Part shown: piece by piece, positions 39,301 to 52,800 of the stretch
Layout: every line of letters starts with the position of its first letter
How positions within the stretch are numbered: the stretch's first letter is position 1
DNA from: Strix aluco
Taxonomy: Eukaryota > Chordata > Aves > Strigiformes > Strigidae
Assembly: GCF_031877795.1 (NCBI RefSeq)
Contig: NC_133933.1
Location: 66,288,484-66,352,483, forward strand
Direction of reading: 5' to 3'
Length of the DNA: 64,000 nucleotides
Notes under the pieces: model-generated
Told to the model about the DNA's origin: nothing
Databases searched by the model: none
Seen by the model: the letters and a program-made list of their open reading frames with translations, nothing else
Made by a program: the position numbers and the translations under genes

Positions 39301-40012
39301 TCAGCTCTCGCCTTTTGAGACGGGGTCCTCTTGCCCGACGTTTTAATCAAACACTTTATGTGAAAGACAGCAATGCACAGGTAATCACACAGATTTTTGA
39401 AAGGAGCTGTTTAAATTGTTGATAATTACTTGGAGGTACTTAGTTTCAATTCACAGTTTATATGTTGAAACAGAGGAGGAGTGATTTAACATGCTAAATA
39501 GACCCGCGTTATCAGAGTGGCTGCAGTACTCAGAGCTTGTCCACTAGGTGTAGCTGAAACCCTGCGTTTCTTATCAATTAAGTCTTCAAAAGAGCAGCTT
39601 TTTAATTTGATTTATCGTATACGTTTTAACCGAATGAAGGGTAGTCAGAGTGTATAGTGATGGATGCTTTTGGAGCAGAGCCTTTGCCTGGTGCAAAAAT
39701 TACATCTCAGCAATTCCACAATGCCATCACAAAATTTAGGTTAATACGCACAAGGACTCTACTCTGGTTCCTCTAGACCAGACCTTCTAGTAGAGAGCTT
39801 CTAGTCCAGGAGCCTTTTTGATGTGGTTCATTTTACATGTAAATATTGCAAGCAATGAAGTAATCTATTAGAGGAGCTAGCTTTGGTTGTGTGTTTTTTC
39901 CCCAAGAACTATTACCGAGGGCAGTGTTTAAAAGAGGAGATTGGTTCCACAGAAACCAGTGAAGCAGAGCACTTCTAAATTCCAAAGCTGAACTATCAGT
40001 TAGTATTTTGGT
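36381..40012. other. intergenic sequence
   Basis: No supported gene or interspersed repeat. GC content falls back to background by about 37.1 kb. T-rich tracts occur near 36449 and 36580. Confidence 0.5.
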
Positions 40013-40223
40013 GGAAGGAAGGAAGGAAGGAAGGAAGGAAGGAAGGAAGGAAGGAAGGAAGGAAGGAAGGAAGGAAGGAAGGAAGGAAGGAAGGAAGGAA
40101 GGAAGGAAGGAAGGAAGGAAGGAAGGAAGGAAGGAAGGAAGGAAGGAAGGAAGGAAGGAAGGAAGGAAGGAAGGAAGGAAGGAAGGAAGGAAAGGAAGGA
40201 AAGGAAGGAAGGAAGGAAGGAAG
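40013..40223. repeat. (GGAA)n microsatellite
   Basis: About 210 bases of almost perfect GGAA tetramers, interrupted only by two AAAGG shifts near 40190-40203. The repeat opens one frame as a Gly-Arg-Lys-Glu series, which is an artefact. Exact length is likely to vary between individuals and assemblies. Confidence 0.98.
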
Positions 40224-42874
40224 AAGACTTTGCTTCCTTGCCTCTCCTTCAGATCTCTGTAGCTCTTTCAGTACGTAACAGCTTTGCCCTGAATGGTATC
40301 CTCATAACTTTGATTGAAGATAAGGCAAAACAAGAGAAGACCTGGTGCATAAGCCAAGTGCTGGAGGTCCATTCTCCGTTTCTTGTTTGGTTGGGTATTT
40401 TTTATGGTTAGCTTTCAAAAGGCAGTGATCTTGATTTATGAATTGTGAAGATTAACAGAAATTAAGATTATTATTCACCTTTGGTTTTCCCAGGTAAGCT
40501 TCATCACCAAAATCTAGATCAGTGATACTCTGGGTCTAGTTCTAACCTAGGTAACTGCTTGGCCAGTCATGTCCAAGTCAAAAATCAAGGCCTGACTGAT
40601 GACTTACCCTTGGGATCCCTTTTAGAGAGCAGGCAGTACTTTATGTCAAAACTACATTGCGTATTCTAAGTCTAACACAGTTATTTCAGTTTCCCCTAAG
40701 TCACCCCACCAGCGTCAGTGGGCCTAAAAGTGCTCTGAACATGTTATTCATTTTAGGAGGACTATACATTGCTTGTCCAGGGTACACCATAGTGGTGTAA
40801 ATCAGTCTTGGGTCCTGTAAGTCCTTCATGAGAGTCTGGAGTGGTGTTGCTAGAGTCCCTGCTTGACCAAGTTAAAGCATTACATGAGCACAGCACTGTA
40901 GGTGCAGACATGAACCATCTTCTGTAACTCCAGCACCTCGTGTTACAATGATAATTTCAAATTGGATTAAGTCAGGATTCACAATCAATATGATGACCAA
41001 GAGCCTACCCGAGGTCCTTATTAACTTAATTCAAATATAACATCACCTATTTGAGTATATTTTTAAAGTCACATTTGGGTCAGAAATGGATTAGAGTATT
41101 TTCTGGTCCTTAATTTCCTCTAACATTAACTTACTGGTTTTTATTACCTCTGAAATAATTCTGATAATGATTTAGTGGACCTTCTGATTACTTTTTTTCC
41201 TCAGCATAAGGTGAAATAGCTTCTTCGTTTTGGGGTTTTTTTGTATCACCTGGTAGCAGGTGGCCTTTAACTACTGAAAAGGAAAGGAAGGTAGATGGAG
41301 AGTTGACTTAGATGTTTTCTACTAAATCTGATTGACTAATATTTTCCTAATTTTTTTTCCTCCTCCACAAAAATTAGCAGCTCCAAACTGGTTTTAGTCA
41401 GTGGCTTTTGCCAGCCTCTTTCATTGTGAGGAAATTGCATGTTACTTTTTAAGGAAGCTTAAGTACATGCATGTTTCACTTTCAGGTATGTCACATCTTA
41501 GGGGTATAGACACTTTTGTCTTTCTGGTTGTTCTGCTAAAACAATGAAGAAATAGATGTATATAGTATTTAATAGCCCAATCAACTCAGGTTGCCAGTAA
41601 AGGATCCATTGTTATCAGGGGGGTTTTATACTTCCCTTTAGAAAGGCAAGATGCCAGCTTAAACCTGCTGGTGCGTTACTGGGTTCATGATTCCTCAGCA
41701 TTTGTTGCTTGAGATAGGTGATCATGCTGAAATGCTGCATTTCTCTCTTCCTCCACTTTTTGATGAAGGTTACCTGGAAGATTGATGACCTGTGGGTATC
41801 CTTGACACCTGACAGTCTAGGAAGTGATAGGATGACAGAACAGGACTTTGACATTAATAAAGCCTCACAAGGGCCCATTTAGTAAAATATTAGTTGGTTA
41901 CATAAAAGGAAGGAGAAGACAAATCAAGCTAGACATAAAAGAACGGTATCTTCTCCTTGTTTGCTGTTGACTGACACATAGGAGATTTCTGGGGGACTTA
42001 CTGCCCCATGTGCCCTCCAATGGCTTTTCCTTTTTGTGACTGGCAAATAAGTGAGAAAGAATAGGACTAAAGACAGATTTTATTTTTTCCACTTTTTGGT
42101 TGGTGGAACAGTACACAGTCTTATGAATAGTGTCTATCCTTGCTGCCTGCTCTGCTAGCTGATCTCCTAGTGAGAAAAGATTACAGCACAGAAGTGAACA
42201 CTAAAGAGCCTGTAGGAGCAACCAGAGCACAGGAGCCTGCTGTGCCAGGAGAGTACAAGCATGCAAGAGAAAGGTGGCTCTGAGGGACTTACTCACTGGC
42301 TGTCTTACAAGACAGGGAAGGCAGACGGGAGACCAAATGATGAGAAAAAAAGAAAACAAACTGAGAAAAAGTAGTATTTGTTAGTCATGTGAATAACAAT
42401 ATGACAGCCCTGGGATTTTATTTACATTGTCCTGTGTGGGTTGTCGTAGTTACAACCCCTGAAATGGCTCAGAGATGTCACAGATGCCTTATGAATTTAA
42501 TGAAAATCAGAATTTCAATTTTCCAGAGTCATGTGAAGTACAGTTCCTTTGTATAGGGAAGATTACTTTGTACTGGCTAACATTTAGGCCCTCTAGTCCT
42601 ATAATTTGCCTAATTTATCCCTCCTTTGTGCAAAGCAGTGCAGTTTTTAGACCATCTTTATTCAAGCTGACTAGACAGGTCCTATGAATTTCACAATCAA
42701 GGCAAACCCTTTGCAGAAAGTGAAGGCACATAAAGCACATAAAGACACTGAACATTTTTGTGAGGTGGACCTCCCCTTCACTCTAAGCATACAACTCTGG
42801 TCCTCATGTATAAAGCAAACATGCCACAATTAAAGTAGAAAAGAATCTGAGCACATCTTGTTCCCATCTGCATG
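40224..42874. other. intergenic sequence
   Basis: I see no gene, RNA gene or repeat family that I can support in this stretch. Confidence 0.5.
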
Positions 42875-42960
42875 ACCTTAGGCAAGTCATTATTTATTGT
42901 ATATTAACATGTAACACTTTACGTCTCAGTTTACCCTTTCAAATAATGAGTACGATGTGC
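42875..42960 (+). repeat. MIR SINE fragment
   Basis: 'gcatgaccttaggcaagtca' near 42871-42890 followed by 'cgtctcagtttaccctttca' near 42921 matches the order of the MIR core (tgaccttgggcaagt ... cctcagtttcctcat) with an AT-rich insertion between. It is an old, diverged copy. Confidence 0.6.
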
Positions 42961-45361
42961 TTTTTGCAGTTCATTGCTGCTTGATGTTGACCTTGTTTAA
43001 CAGATTATATTGGATCCTTGCATGCAAGCTACTACACAACTGGAAAATCACTGCCACAGAAGTTTGTTTCTACACCTTTAATTCTAAAAGTTTGATTTAA
43101 ATATTTTAACCACAGATAACTGTGATTTGTAGTAAAATACACTTTGGGCTCAGAAAACAGAACTAATAGCCAAAGAAAAAATAATTAATAAGGTAAAGAG
43201 CAACTAGTGATGTGTCTTGCAATACTATAGGAACACAGACAATATTACAAATTGGCTAATGATGATTTCAGAGTATCCAAGTGAACTAGAATTGTTCTCT
43301 CGGATTCCAAGGGGGGTCCTAAACAGTTGATCTTTCCCTGGTTCAGCAATTCCCCATACTTCAACTGGTTTGGGAATCTCCAAATTACATAACCGCTCTG
43401 AGGCTATTGCGAAGCACTGTATTCTAACCCATCCTCTCTCTTAGAGTGCCATTAGAGGAAAAACACTTTTTAAATTCATAGTAGTAGTAGTAGTAGAGTT
43501 CTGGAGACACATCTGAAGATACCTAAGACTAAATATTATGCATATATCTGTCCATATTCATACTCCTATTCAAGTCCAGGATCTAAAATAGAGACCAATT
43601 TGCCTTTCACAATAAATAGGACTTGCATAGGCTTTTTATGTACAGTGAAGATTTACTATATTCTAACAAATTGGTGACATTGGCACCACCTCTCGTATTT
43701 GTCTTTCAGCTTAGTAAAATACGAAAGTCACTCTCAGCTGATCTTTTCTTTATTCATCCTTTCGTCTCTTGGGTTTTATTTTCTTCTTAACTCATTTGGT
43801 CCCCTAAATGTTGTTACGTTTAATAAAGTGATTCTACCTAGACAGCTAGAAAACCCTTATAAAAAAATCCAATTAACACCATTTCACAGTTTTGATCTGT
43901 TAATGCCAATATACCTTTTGCATCCTTTTGCGTTTTCCATATAGTGATTCTCTTTCCATGCATGTCTTAAAATGAGTCATTGGTGTTTATATCAGCAGCA
44001 GTTTTAGACATCACACAGTAGTGCTGCCAGCTCTGCAGATCACTGCGTGGTTCCCTCAGAACTAACAGTTCATCAGCGACCCTGCTATTATTCTGTAAAA
44101 TAAGATTCTCATTAGGACTTATTTCACCATCACTGTTATTTGCCCTCCTTCTTTCTACAGGACTTCATCTTTCACCACAAATGTTCCCCTCATTTCCAAG
44201 CACTGTTTAAGTGTTATCTCAATCTGTGTCATTCACATCATGTCAGTCCCTGTTCTTCCCTCCTGTAGTCTTAGACAGGTTAGTCATAACCTCAGTGTTA
44301 CTCAGCCCCCCGCCCCCCTCAGCTTACTTATGATTGTCAGCAGAATTTGGACCTTGTCCTTTCCAGAGAAAGATGTTTGGCTCCAATTACGAGGTGCTTT
44401 ACCGCCCATGTACAGCCCGTACAGCTGAGAGAGCTGGCCTTCAATTTCTAATTTGCTTTATTCTCTGTGCTGCTCACCAGCAGGTGCTGCTTGGGAAATC
44501 AATGGCAGTTCCACACATGGAGCAGCTGCAGGACTGAGCCCTTAATAAGTCTTTTCCATTTCTAATTTTTACAAGCCAGCTCTAGCAGCAATCAAAAAAA
44601 AAAGTTGCATATTGATAATGAAACTGATGCAAGTGAACATTACTAGCAAACGGAAGGGGCTAGAAAAGGGAGGGAAAGACAAAACGCTACCTCATACAGA
44701 GCAAGTCAGTTTACATTATTTTACTGGAATAGATAATTTCTTCTCTACAACTCACCCTTGACCAATGTACCATTGGCATTTAAAAGACTTCCAAATTACG
44801 CCTGATACGTGATTTATAGCATGATCACATCTGAATTGGGCCCAGAGATTTCCCCTGACAGGTTCACAAAAGTGTCCAGGTTGACTTGGCCCAACACTGT
44901 TCCCACAGTCTGTTGGTTTCTAGCTAGAGGAGCATCATTTTAAAATTAAATTAGATTAAAAATAGAGTGTTTCAGGATTCAGTACCTTTTTGAAGTTTCA
45001 TGCTAGATTTTATATTAGCTTATAATGGTGTAAATCAGCAGTAACTTGGCTGCAGTACTAGAATAACTGGAAACAACTAATACTGCTCTTTTCCTTCCCA
45101 ATAAATTACCTGTATATAATGGAGAAGAGTTGGTTCCAAACCGCAGAGATGCATTCAGGTGTGACTGCATGCCTCACCTGAGGGATTCCTTTACCTTATG
45201 TGTGATTTTTCAAGTGAAGCTATTCTCCACTTTGCCAAATTCTTCAAATAGCACATAGCATAATGTATTTATGGAAAGTCTATCTCTTGGGCAAGCTGAA
45301 GCAGTGGAAATTGCCTGGAGAAAATTGAAACCCTGATAATTGATTTTGCTTGCTCTTAAGG

Positions 45362-45491
45362 TTTCAAAAGACTTGAATCTTTCCAAGAATAAATCAAAAA
45401 CTGTTCAGTAGCAAACCGTGGGGAATTCCTCCAGATTCTTAGAGTGGTTTCCTTGCTAAAATTCAGAAATTATATTCTTACTGATGTAGAT
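45362..45491 (+). repeat. duplicated 130-bp segment, copy A
   Basis: Aligns by eye with 46346-46475 at roughly four of five positions with one single-base gap in the compared core. Shared landmarks are atctttccaa, caaaaactgttcag, ctcctccag/ttcctccag, and a tagat end. All frames in this copy carry stops. Origin unknown: either a local duplication or two copies of an unrecognised dispersed repeat. Confidence 0.75.
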
Positions 45492-46345
45492 TAAGAATTA
45501 AATTATTTGCTTAAAATAGTTAAGTCTGTTGCCTATTGGGATTTTCTGTGTCAGCTAATTTGGCTGCGTTATTAACTGCCGTTGGTAGCCGGAATCTTTG
45601 AGCTGTAGAAGAAAAAAAACCTGGCAAACCTTAGGTATATGACAAACCCTTCAGGCCATAAAATCTTATTAGAAGACAAATCATAACCTCCAAACACTTT
45701 TGAGATTGATTTGGAGCTAGAAAATCTGTAGAAAATTGATGCAGTGTGGAACACCTGCTTTGTGTATGCAAATAAATGCAAATACGGGGTTTTTTCCTTT
45801 TTTTTTTTTTTTTTTTCATTAACACAGGCCTAAGCAACAGAGAAATGATTCCCAAGAGGTCACCATGCAAAATGTCTGATTGGTCCAGATGTTTATGACA
45901 TTGCTATAGAAGTAAATTAAACCCAGTGGAGATCAGTCTTGACAGACTTTACATTGGGACCTTAGAGGACTCTCCCAACACTGGTTCAGCTGTAGGTGCC
46001 CACATCAGGGAAACACTGCCAGGCTCAGCAAGCTTCTGACTTCTAGACCACTGCTCACACATCACCGTGCTTTTGTGTCTCAAGACCTTTATGAGGGCTC
46101 TTTCTAAATTCTAATTACACGTTTTACATTATAGGCATCTCCAGACTCTTCATACACTCTGTACTTCCATTATATAACTTACATGCTTGCTTGTTACTAT
46201 ATACGATCATGTTATATTATATAATTATGTAATGGCATATGTATATTATGGTACATATTTAAACAGAATGGATCAATTTTATTTCCAATATAATTGACGG
46301 AAATAGCGGTATTACAGGGATTGGTTCTGCCCAGGTACAATATAA

Positions 46346-46475
46346 TTTGAAACACTTGTATCTTTCCAAAAATAAAGCAAAAACTGTTCAGCAGGAAAGC
46401 CGTGAAGAACTCCTCCAGGTTCTTAGGGGGGTTTCTGTGCTAGAATCCAGAATTGATGCTCTCATTGATATAGAT
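46346..46475 (+). repeat. duplicated 130-bp segment, copy B
   Basis: Partner of the copy beginning at 45362, in the same orientation and about 980 bases further on. Here one forward frame is open through the whole segment (containing SREELLQVLRGVSVLES) and continues to about 46547, but there is no ATG start in it and I do not recognise a protein family. An acceptor-like TCTGCCCAG ends at 46334. Confidence 0.75.
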
Positions 46476-49409
46476 CTGTCACTGAAGTGGCAGACCACAG
46501 CAGTCCACTGCAGTCTGCATCCCCCTGTACGATGGAACTGGGAATGATTGTCTCCAAATTTTCTTGTGCTGCTGGCAAGCAGGGTGTTGTGGAGCAGAGC
46601 AGCAGAGGGGTGTGGACGGCTTTTTTCAGGCCAGTGCAGAAGGCAGGAGACCCTCCCCAGACTCTTCATCTTCTGTCAAGAGATTGGCCTGCAGGCCAAA
46701 TCAGTCTGTATGACTTCCAGGGAATATTAGGGCTTCTGGAAGAAGAATTAAGGCTTGCCATTACTTGTGGTGAAAAGAAAACCCTCAAAACTTTTTACAG
46801 TGGTTTTAACCAACACAGTACTGCCTTCAGACAGAGTCTGCATTTTTTAAAGCTCTTGAACTTTTGAGAGAGAGACTCTAAACTTGAACCGTCAGTCTTT
46901 CACCTAAACCTTCCCATGGCGTACACAGAGAATACACAAAAATGCCAAAAGTAACTGTTACAATGCCAATGACATTAGCACTGGAGGGAGTGGGGACAGC
47001 TTCAGCAGGTGAGAGCTGAATGTTACAGTTAAAGAAAATGGCCTGGGGAAAGAAAGGGAAAAATACATCAGAAAAAGATAGGAAGAAAACCCAAAAGCTT
47101 CAATAGCACTGACTTAATGAACTTGTCCTTCCTTTTGGTAAGGCTGAATGCATTGAATATCATACAGAGCAAATTACAAATACAGATAGAAGTCTACTTA
47201 TTAGGTTTTTTGTCCCTTGGGAAGCCTGTGTCTTCAGTAGATGATGATGATGATTATGTTTAATCCAGAAACAATTTCTGTGTAACATTACCAATGACCT
47301 CAGTGGAAATGCCACTGCGCAACAAAGAGAGTGTACGGTTTTAGATATGCAATCCAGCTCACAACTGAACACCTCTGAAAAATAAATTCAACCTCGTTAC
47401 AGCAAATTCTCAAGGAGTGGTCCAGTTTTAATATGGGAAGGTACCTTTCTCCTCTTTCTCATGGGTTAGAGAAGGCTTTTCTTTCTCTTCCCCTAAATAG
47501 GGACATGAAATGCCCAAAGCATTGCAAAAGCAGAAACCTTGGAAACAGTGCAGGTTTCACAGTGAGCGTTTTCAGCCAGCTCACTCCACAGCTTGCCAGA
47601 TGCAACCATCCCAGCATGCAGAGTCCAAATGCCAGTCGGTGGGTCAGTTGTCCTCAGCATGTGAATTGCCTGCATAGCAGTTTCAATACACTCCTCTAAA
47701 TTTCTCAGTCTGAGCTTCCCTTTCCATTCTTAAGGTGGTTGTTTCAATTTACAGGCCAAAATCCAGCAGATCCCTTTTAATCTTCTGGTGCTACACACAC
47801 GTACTCTCCACATACTCAGAAACACTGATTTTATCTGCCCCTTTCCATTCCCTGGCTATAACAGAGACAGTTTTCTTGCATATTTAGGAACAACTCAGAA
47901 CATGTAGCTTTGTATTTCTTGTAGCTAATTTTTATGATGATGACCCCAACTAATTTCCTGTTATCAGTATGCTCTGATGTCTCAAGGACATGACCAAGTT
48001 CCCACCACCCCCAGTGAATCCTTTCATGTCATTTGAGCTGCGATAAGGGCCTGTGTGCATGCTGTCAGGCTGTTGCAAAGATGAGCTAACACATAATAGC
48101 TTTACCCCCAGTGAAAGAGAGCAAAGCTGAACGTGTCTTGCCTTGTGTTTGCCAAGGAGTGAGGATACGCCGGAGTAACTTTCTGCAGCTCAGCTGTTGC
48201 TCAGCTCCTTGGTAGCTCAGTTGGGCATTTTGATCTCAGAAACCCTGGAGCTGATTTTATTTCAAAAGAAAAATGAACAGGGGACTGGAACAGGAGAATT
48301 CTCTAGTTGAAACAGGAGGAGCACAAGGAGCCTGCGCAAACACTCTTATCTTCACTGGTATTCTGCTTGCTCACACTGCCCTGTCACAAACAACCCCAGA
48401 GCTTTATCTTCTTTCAAAACACGTCCAGACAGTTTCCAACCCCTCCAAAAGATTCACAGCAGAAGCCCCTGACCTTGCAAGCTCCCTTTCATTATCCTTA
48501 GATCTGTGACTTCCTTAGGAGCACTACCAAGCCACTGCCAGTGCCTGAAGAAGATTTGAAGAACTGATTTTTCCTTAAGCCATGATGCCCACGCATCCCC
48601 AGATAATATGAGCTGTCTTTTCCAAGTAGATAAATAAGACTAATGAGAAACCACCCCAAGTATGTTCCTTCCGCCCCATAGACACTGTCTCCACAAATAT
48701 AGCAGGACCTTTAGTCCTCTCCGGTGAAGGTCTGAGATGCTGCTAACATACGGACTATTTCTGAGCCAGTACTTCTGGATACTGAGCTGCCCAGTACTGT
48801 TTTCTCTTATATCCCTCATAAATCAGGTGCAAAACTTTTCTGGTTCCTCTAGTGCCATGCAGCAATGCTTCAGTGTGAAGGTTTACTCCAAATCATTGTA
48901 GCATCGATGTGGTTTTCTTCCTATTGTTGTTCTGAGCCTTATTATTTTTCACTGGAGCCAAAGTCCCATTTCTCTTCTCATAGTCCTGGCTGCCAGTTCC
49001 AGTACCAGCCTATGGTTTCTCAGTTGTTTGCATATTTGTGCATTAAACTGACCTACATCTCTCTCTAGGGAGTGGCAGCAGATGGTCTTTAGGCCATCTG
49101 GTACCTTAAGATGTTGCCTGAGTGGCTTGTGGGTCACAGAAGTGGGAGATGCTGGTTGCTGGCTTGCTGGCTAAACAGCATGCAGCTGAGCTCCCTGGGG
49201 AGTGCTCTGCTTGTCTGTATAAATGACTTTGGGTCAGTGTGAGCCAGCACAGTAACATGCAGAAAGTAGGTCAGACAGGTTACCTTGGCAGCAATAAGAA
49301 CATTTGTTTGGGAGCTACTGGGATTAGGGGGACAGCTACACCAGCCATCTCCATTAGCATTGCTGCCCCAATGGGAGAAGCTGGTCAATTCACTGGAGGG
49401 GCACCATGG
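46476..49409. other. intergenic sequence
   Basis: Open frames near 46487-46867 are not recognisable. A short GAT trinucleotide run lies near 47239. No supported gene. Confidence 0.45.
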
Positions 49410-49829
49410 TGACTGATGATGGAGCACTTGTCCCATGAGGAGACACTGAGGGATGTGGGATGTTCAGCCTGGAGAAAAGACAGCTTTGAGGGCCCCTAAC
49501 TGCAGCCCCACAGTACCTGCGAGGAGATTATCAAGAAGACAGAGACAAGCTTTTCATAGGGGTGTAAGGTGGGAGGACAAGGGGCAATGGGCACAAGCTG
49601 AAACAAGGGAAGTTCAGGCTAGGTATAAGAAGAAACTTTTTCACCATGAGGACAGTCAGGCAGAACAACACGCTTCCTAGGGAGGTCAGCAGTCTCTGTC
49701 CTCAGAGGTTTTTAAGACTAATATAAAGCCCTGAGAGACCTGGTCTAAGCTCACAGCTGAGCTTGCTTTGAGCAAGAGGTTGAACTAAAGACCTCCTGTG
49801 GTCCCTTCCAGCCAGTGAGTCTATGATTA
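49410..49829 (+). repeat. CR1 LINE 3' fragment
   Basis: This follows the avian CR1 3' region in order: 'gttcagcctggagaaaagac' near 49463, 'cagtacctgcgaggagatta' near 49510, 'ggacaaggggcaatgggcac' near 49577, 'agaagaaactttttcaccatgagg' near 49626, 'agggaggtcagcag' near 49680, 'ctcctgtggtcccttccagcc' near 49792, and a terminal 'ctatgatt'. It is a dead, truncated copy. The segment before 49410 may belong to it but is not clear. Confidence 0.9.
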
Positions 49830-52800
49830 AGAATCAGTCTGGTTTTTAACAAATCCTGCCCAAATCCCAGGTTGCAAAGGGCGACAGCTGCGAGCTCACA
49901 TTATGGAAAGCCATCCCAGTCTTTCTGGTGCAGACAGAAAAATTAGACCAAGTTTGACCAATCTATAGTCAATACAGACAAATTTCACACAGCACAACAT
50001 GTCAAGTCACTGAAGGATTAAGACTTAGTTTTCAAGGGTAGCAGCTGTGTATGAATCCTTCCTTTATTTTCTCTTCTTGAGGGCCCGAGTCTCTAATCTC
50101 TTGTGCTGTCTCGTCAGAGCAGGGAATAGCCAACATAGCTGGCTTATGCTGCCAGCTAGCAGGCAGCCTCCCTGCTCGCCTATCAGAGCTGGTCCCCTGC
50201 AAAGCACACATTCAGTCTCCGCAGTGTTTGCTCCTGCTGTGTCATTCTGTCCTTCCCCCCTCGCTTGGTCTTCCCGTCCCTCTTCCTTGGTGGTAGGATT
50301 ACAGTACCAGTGTCCTGTTGCTGACGTGCCCTTGCCTGAGCTTTCTGCCTGACTTTTTCTCTGCTCAGCTCTTCTCTTTGCTCCGGTAAGTCTGATGAAC
50401 AACTTCCTTGCCTTCACTGCTTTGTGGCACAGTGCAAGGGCTTTAATCTAAGTACTTCCCTTTGGGACTGTCAGCCCACGTTTTCTAGGAATAGCCTTAA
50501 AAGCTTGGGCACCGTATGATGTGTGAGGAAAACAGGCAAGTATCTAAGGCTGTTGGTAAAAGTAAGAAATGCTTCTCTAAAGAGTCATCAAAAAAATTTA
50601 AGCTGACTTTGGTAGAGCTTGCCTTTAAGTGAGACTAGGGGCCATGGCTGGTTTGCTACAACAATACATGATCAAGACTTGGGTGCTGCATGAGAAAGTC
50701 CCTGAGTCTGATTCTTTCCATGCTTGTATGGAAACCTGCCACGAAGCATCCAAACTTTTGTTTAGTTTTGTTCTAGAAAATTGTGCATAAATCATAAAGC
50801 TATTCAAATGTAGCACATAGTTGATAAAGCTGATTTTATCAACACTTTCTGAAGTAATACATAGGACAGTGTCTAGGCTATAACAAGACACTTGTATTTT
50901 TCTGGAGGGTCATTGGAGCTACAGTAGTGTGGGCCATTCCACAGTTTAATATGTGCTGCTTTGAGGTGTTAGTGTGGTTCAATCTGGTGTTATGTCGAGG
51001 TAAAAATTCAGATTTTTATCAGCTTATGCTGTCTGGTGTAAATACATGGAACACTTCGGTTTAGAGAATTGTGTATGCGTATATGAATTTTGAGCATAAA
51101 GTGCTAAATACCATTACTTATTTTAGAAGTCCTTAAAATAACTCCTGGCTGCAGAACAGGTGCCGTGTGTCCTTCTGTGGGATACATGGGGAGGCATGAT
51201 AAATATAGACCGGTTTGTAAACCCTCCAGAAGTTCAAGTCACAAGAAGGGAAGGAGGAAGCAATTCCCGTGAGAAGGAAGGGGAACTGTTCTGTTTAAAA
51301 AAGGTAAACAAAACTCTACAACCCTATGCAAGACAGTCTGCCAGAGAAACTAAGAAGAGGATGTTTGATTTGTGCTTTGTTCATTCCCTGACGGTGCCTC
51401 AGCGGCCATGGCCACTCCGGCAGTGCGAGAAGTGGGCTGACGCAGCCCAGCATGGGAGGCGTTTTTCCCAGCAGCAGAGGGATGCCTATGGCAGCTCTGC
51501 TAAATCAGGCACTGGCTCTTGCCGACTGACCTTTTACATTGGAGGTACTGGCTGATTTCAAAGCACAGCGAAAGCAAATGGTGCCGTAAATGTGAGATGT
51601 TAAGGGATATGGTCAGAGACAAACAAATTCAGGACGTTAGCAGACTGAGCTTGGCACACCTTTTCCTGTTGCCTCTGAGTGCAGCTGTGGCTACGCTGTT
51701 CAGTCCAGTTTTGTGCCTTTGGGGCCGACCACAGACTGCTGCTGCCCCAAGCACTAGCCTCATTGTGGGACGGTAGGCATGGCCATGAGCCCTCCTACAG
51801 AAAGGCATCAGTCTGGGACCGGTGTCTGTCACCTCCCACCTGAGAATGGAGGTCACCCATGCCCCAGGGGGCTCCATTGCTCTCCTGGGTTATCCCAAGT
51901 TTTTAATGGAGGAAGGAGAAGAATGGAGAAGATCCTCTCCCACAGGGGAGGCAGCAGCACCCTCTGGCTCTCGGGGGTGTTTCCCACTGGAAGAAAGTAA
52001 AAACAGAGTGACTATCTGTAGGCAGCAACCACAAGTGTCTGGGATCAAGCTTCCCTCCCAAACAGCAGGGCCATGAAAGATACTGATCTCAGGGCTGTGG
52101 AACAGGTCCAGGATTTGGGAATGCAGGAGGAAAAGAGTAAGAAAGATGCAACACTCAGACTCAGTTAGATAACTGGTCAGTCCTCCCCCACACCATAAAG
52201 CAAGATAAGGCCGTGTTGGAAATTCAGGTGCCTGGAGACAACCGTAACAGTAGTAGGAGTTGCAGAACTGAAGAGGTGAATAGTCTAAAATTGGGCAAGT
52301 CTAAAATTCCTTGAGGAACCAAGGAATTCCTCTTCTGGGCTCAGTCACCTAATTTTTAGGCATTACTGTGTCTGAGATAGTGTATAATGTAAACACTTCG
52401 GGTCTTACTGAGATTGGCACCAAAAGTCTTTTATGGCCTGATAAGGAAGATGCACATCAAGGTTAAACAGGCTGGAGCACAAGGAGGACTGGGGCCAGCT
52501 GCAATAAAATCTCCCAGTGTCAATGGCTGTAAGTGGGCTGCTCTCAGCAGATGAGGGCTGCCCTGTCTCCTTAAATATAAACTCTGTGATGCTGTGAAAG
52601 CCATTATGCAAAACAAGGTACAGAAATCTTAACAAGCATTGTGTTTGTGCTTGAAAGTAGTTATTAGACCTCTGGTTTAGCCTGAAGAAGAATGAAATAA
52701 AACAGTAAAACCTTTATTTGTGTATGTAAATACAATTCCCCAGTATGATCTGGCAGGTGGGGACCCTTGGGTTAAAGGTTCATCACTGGGTATTTCTGTG

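Noticed and set aside
40008-40262. 84-codon Lys-Glu-Gly-Arg repeat frame
   Set aside because: It is a translation of the GGAA microsatellite.
46487-46867. 126-codon frame following the duplicated segment copy B
   Set aside because: It has no ATG at the frame start, no recognised similarity, and its length is within what chance gives in this window.
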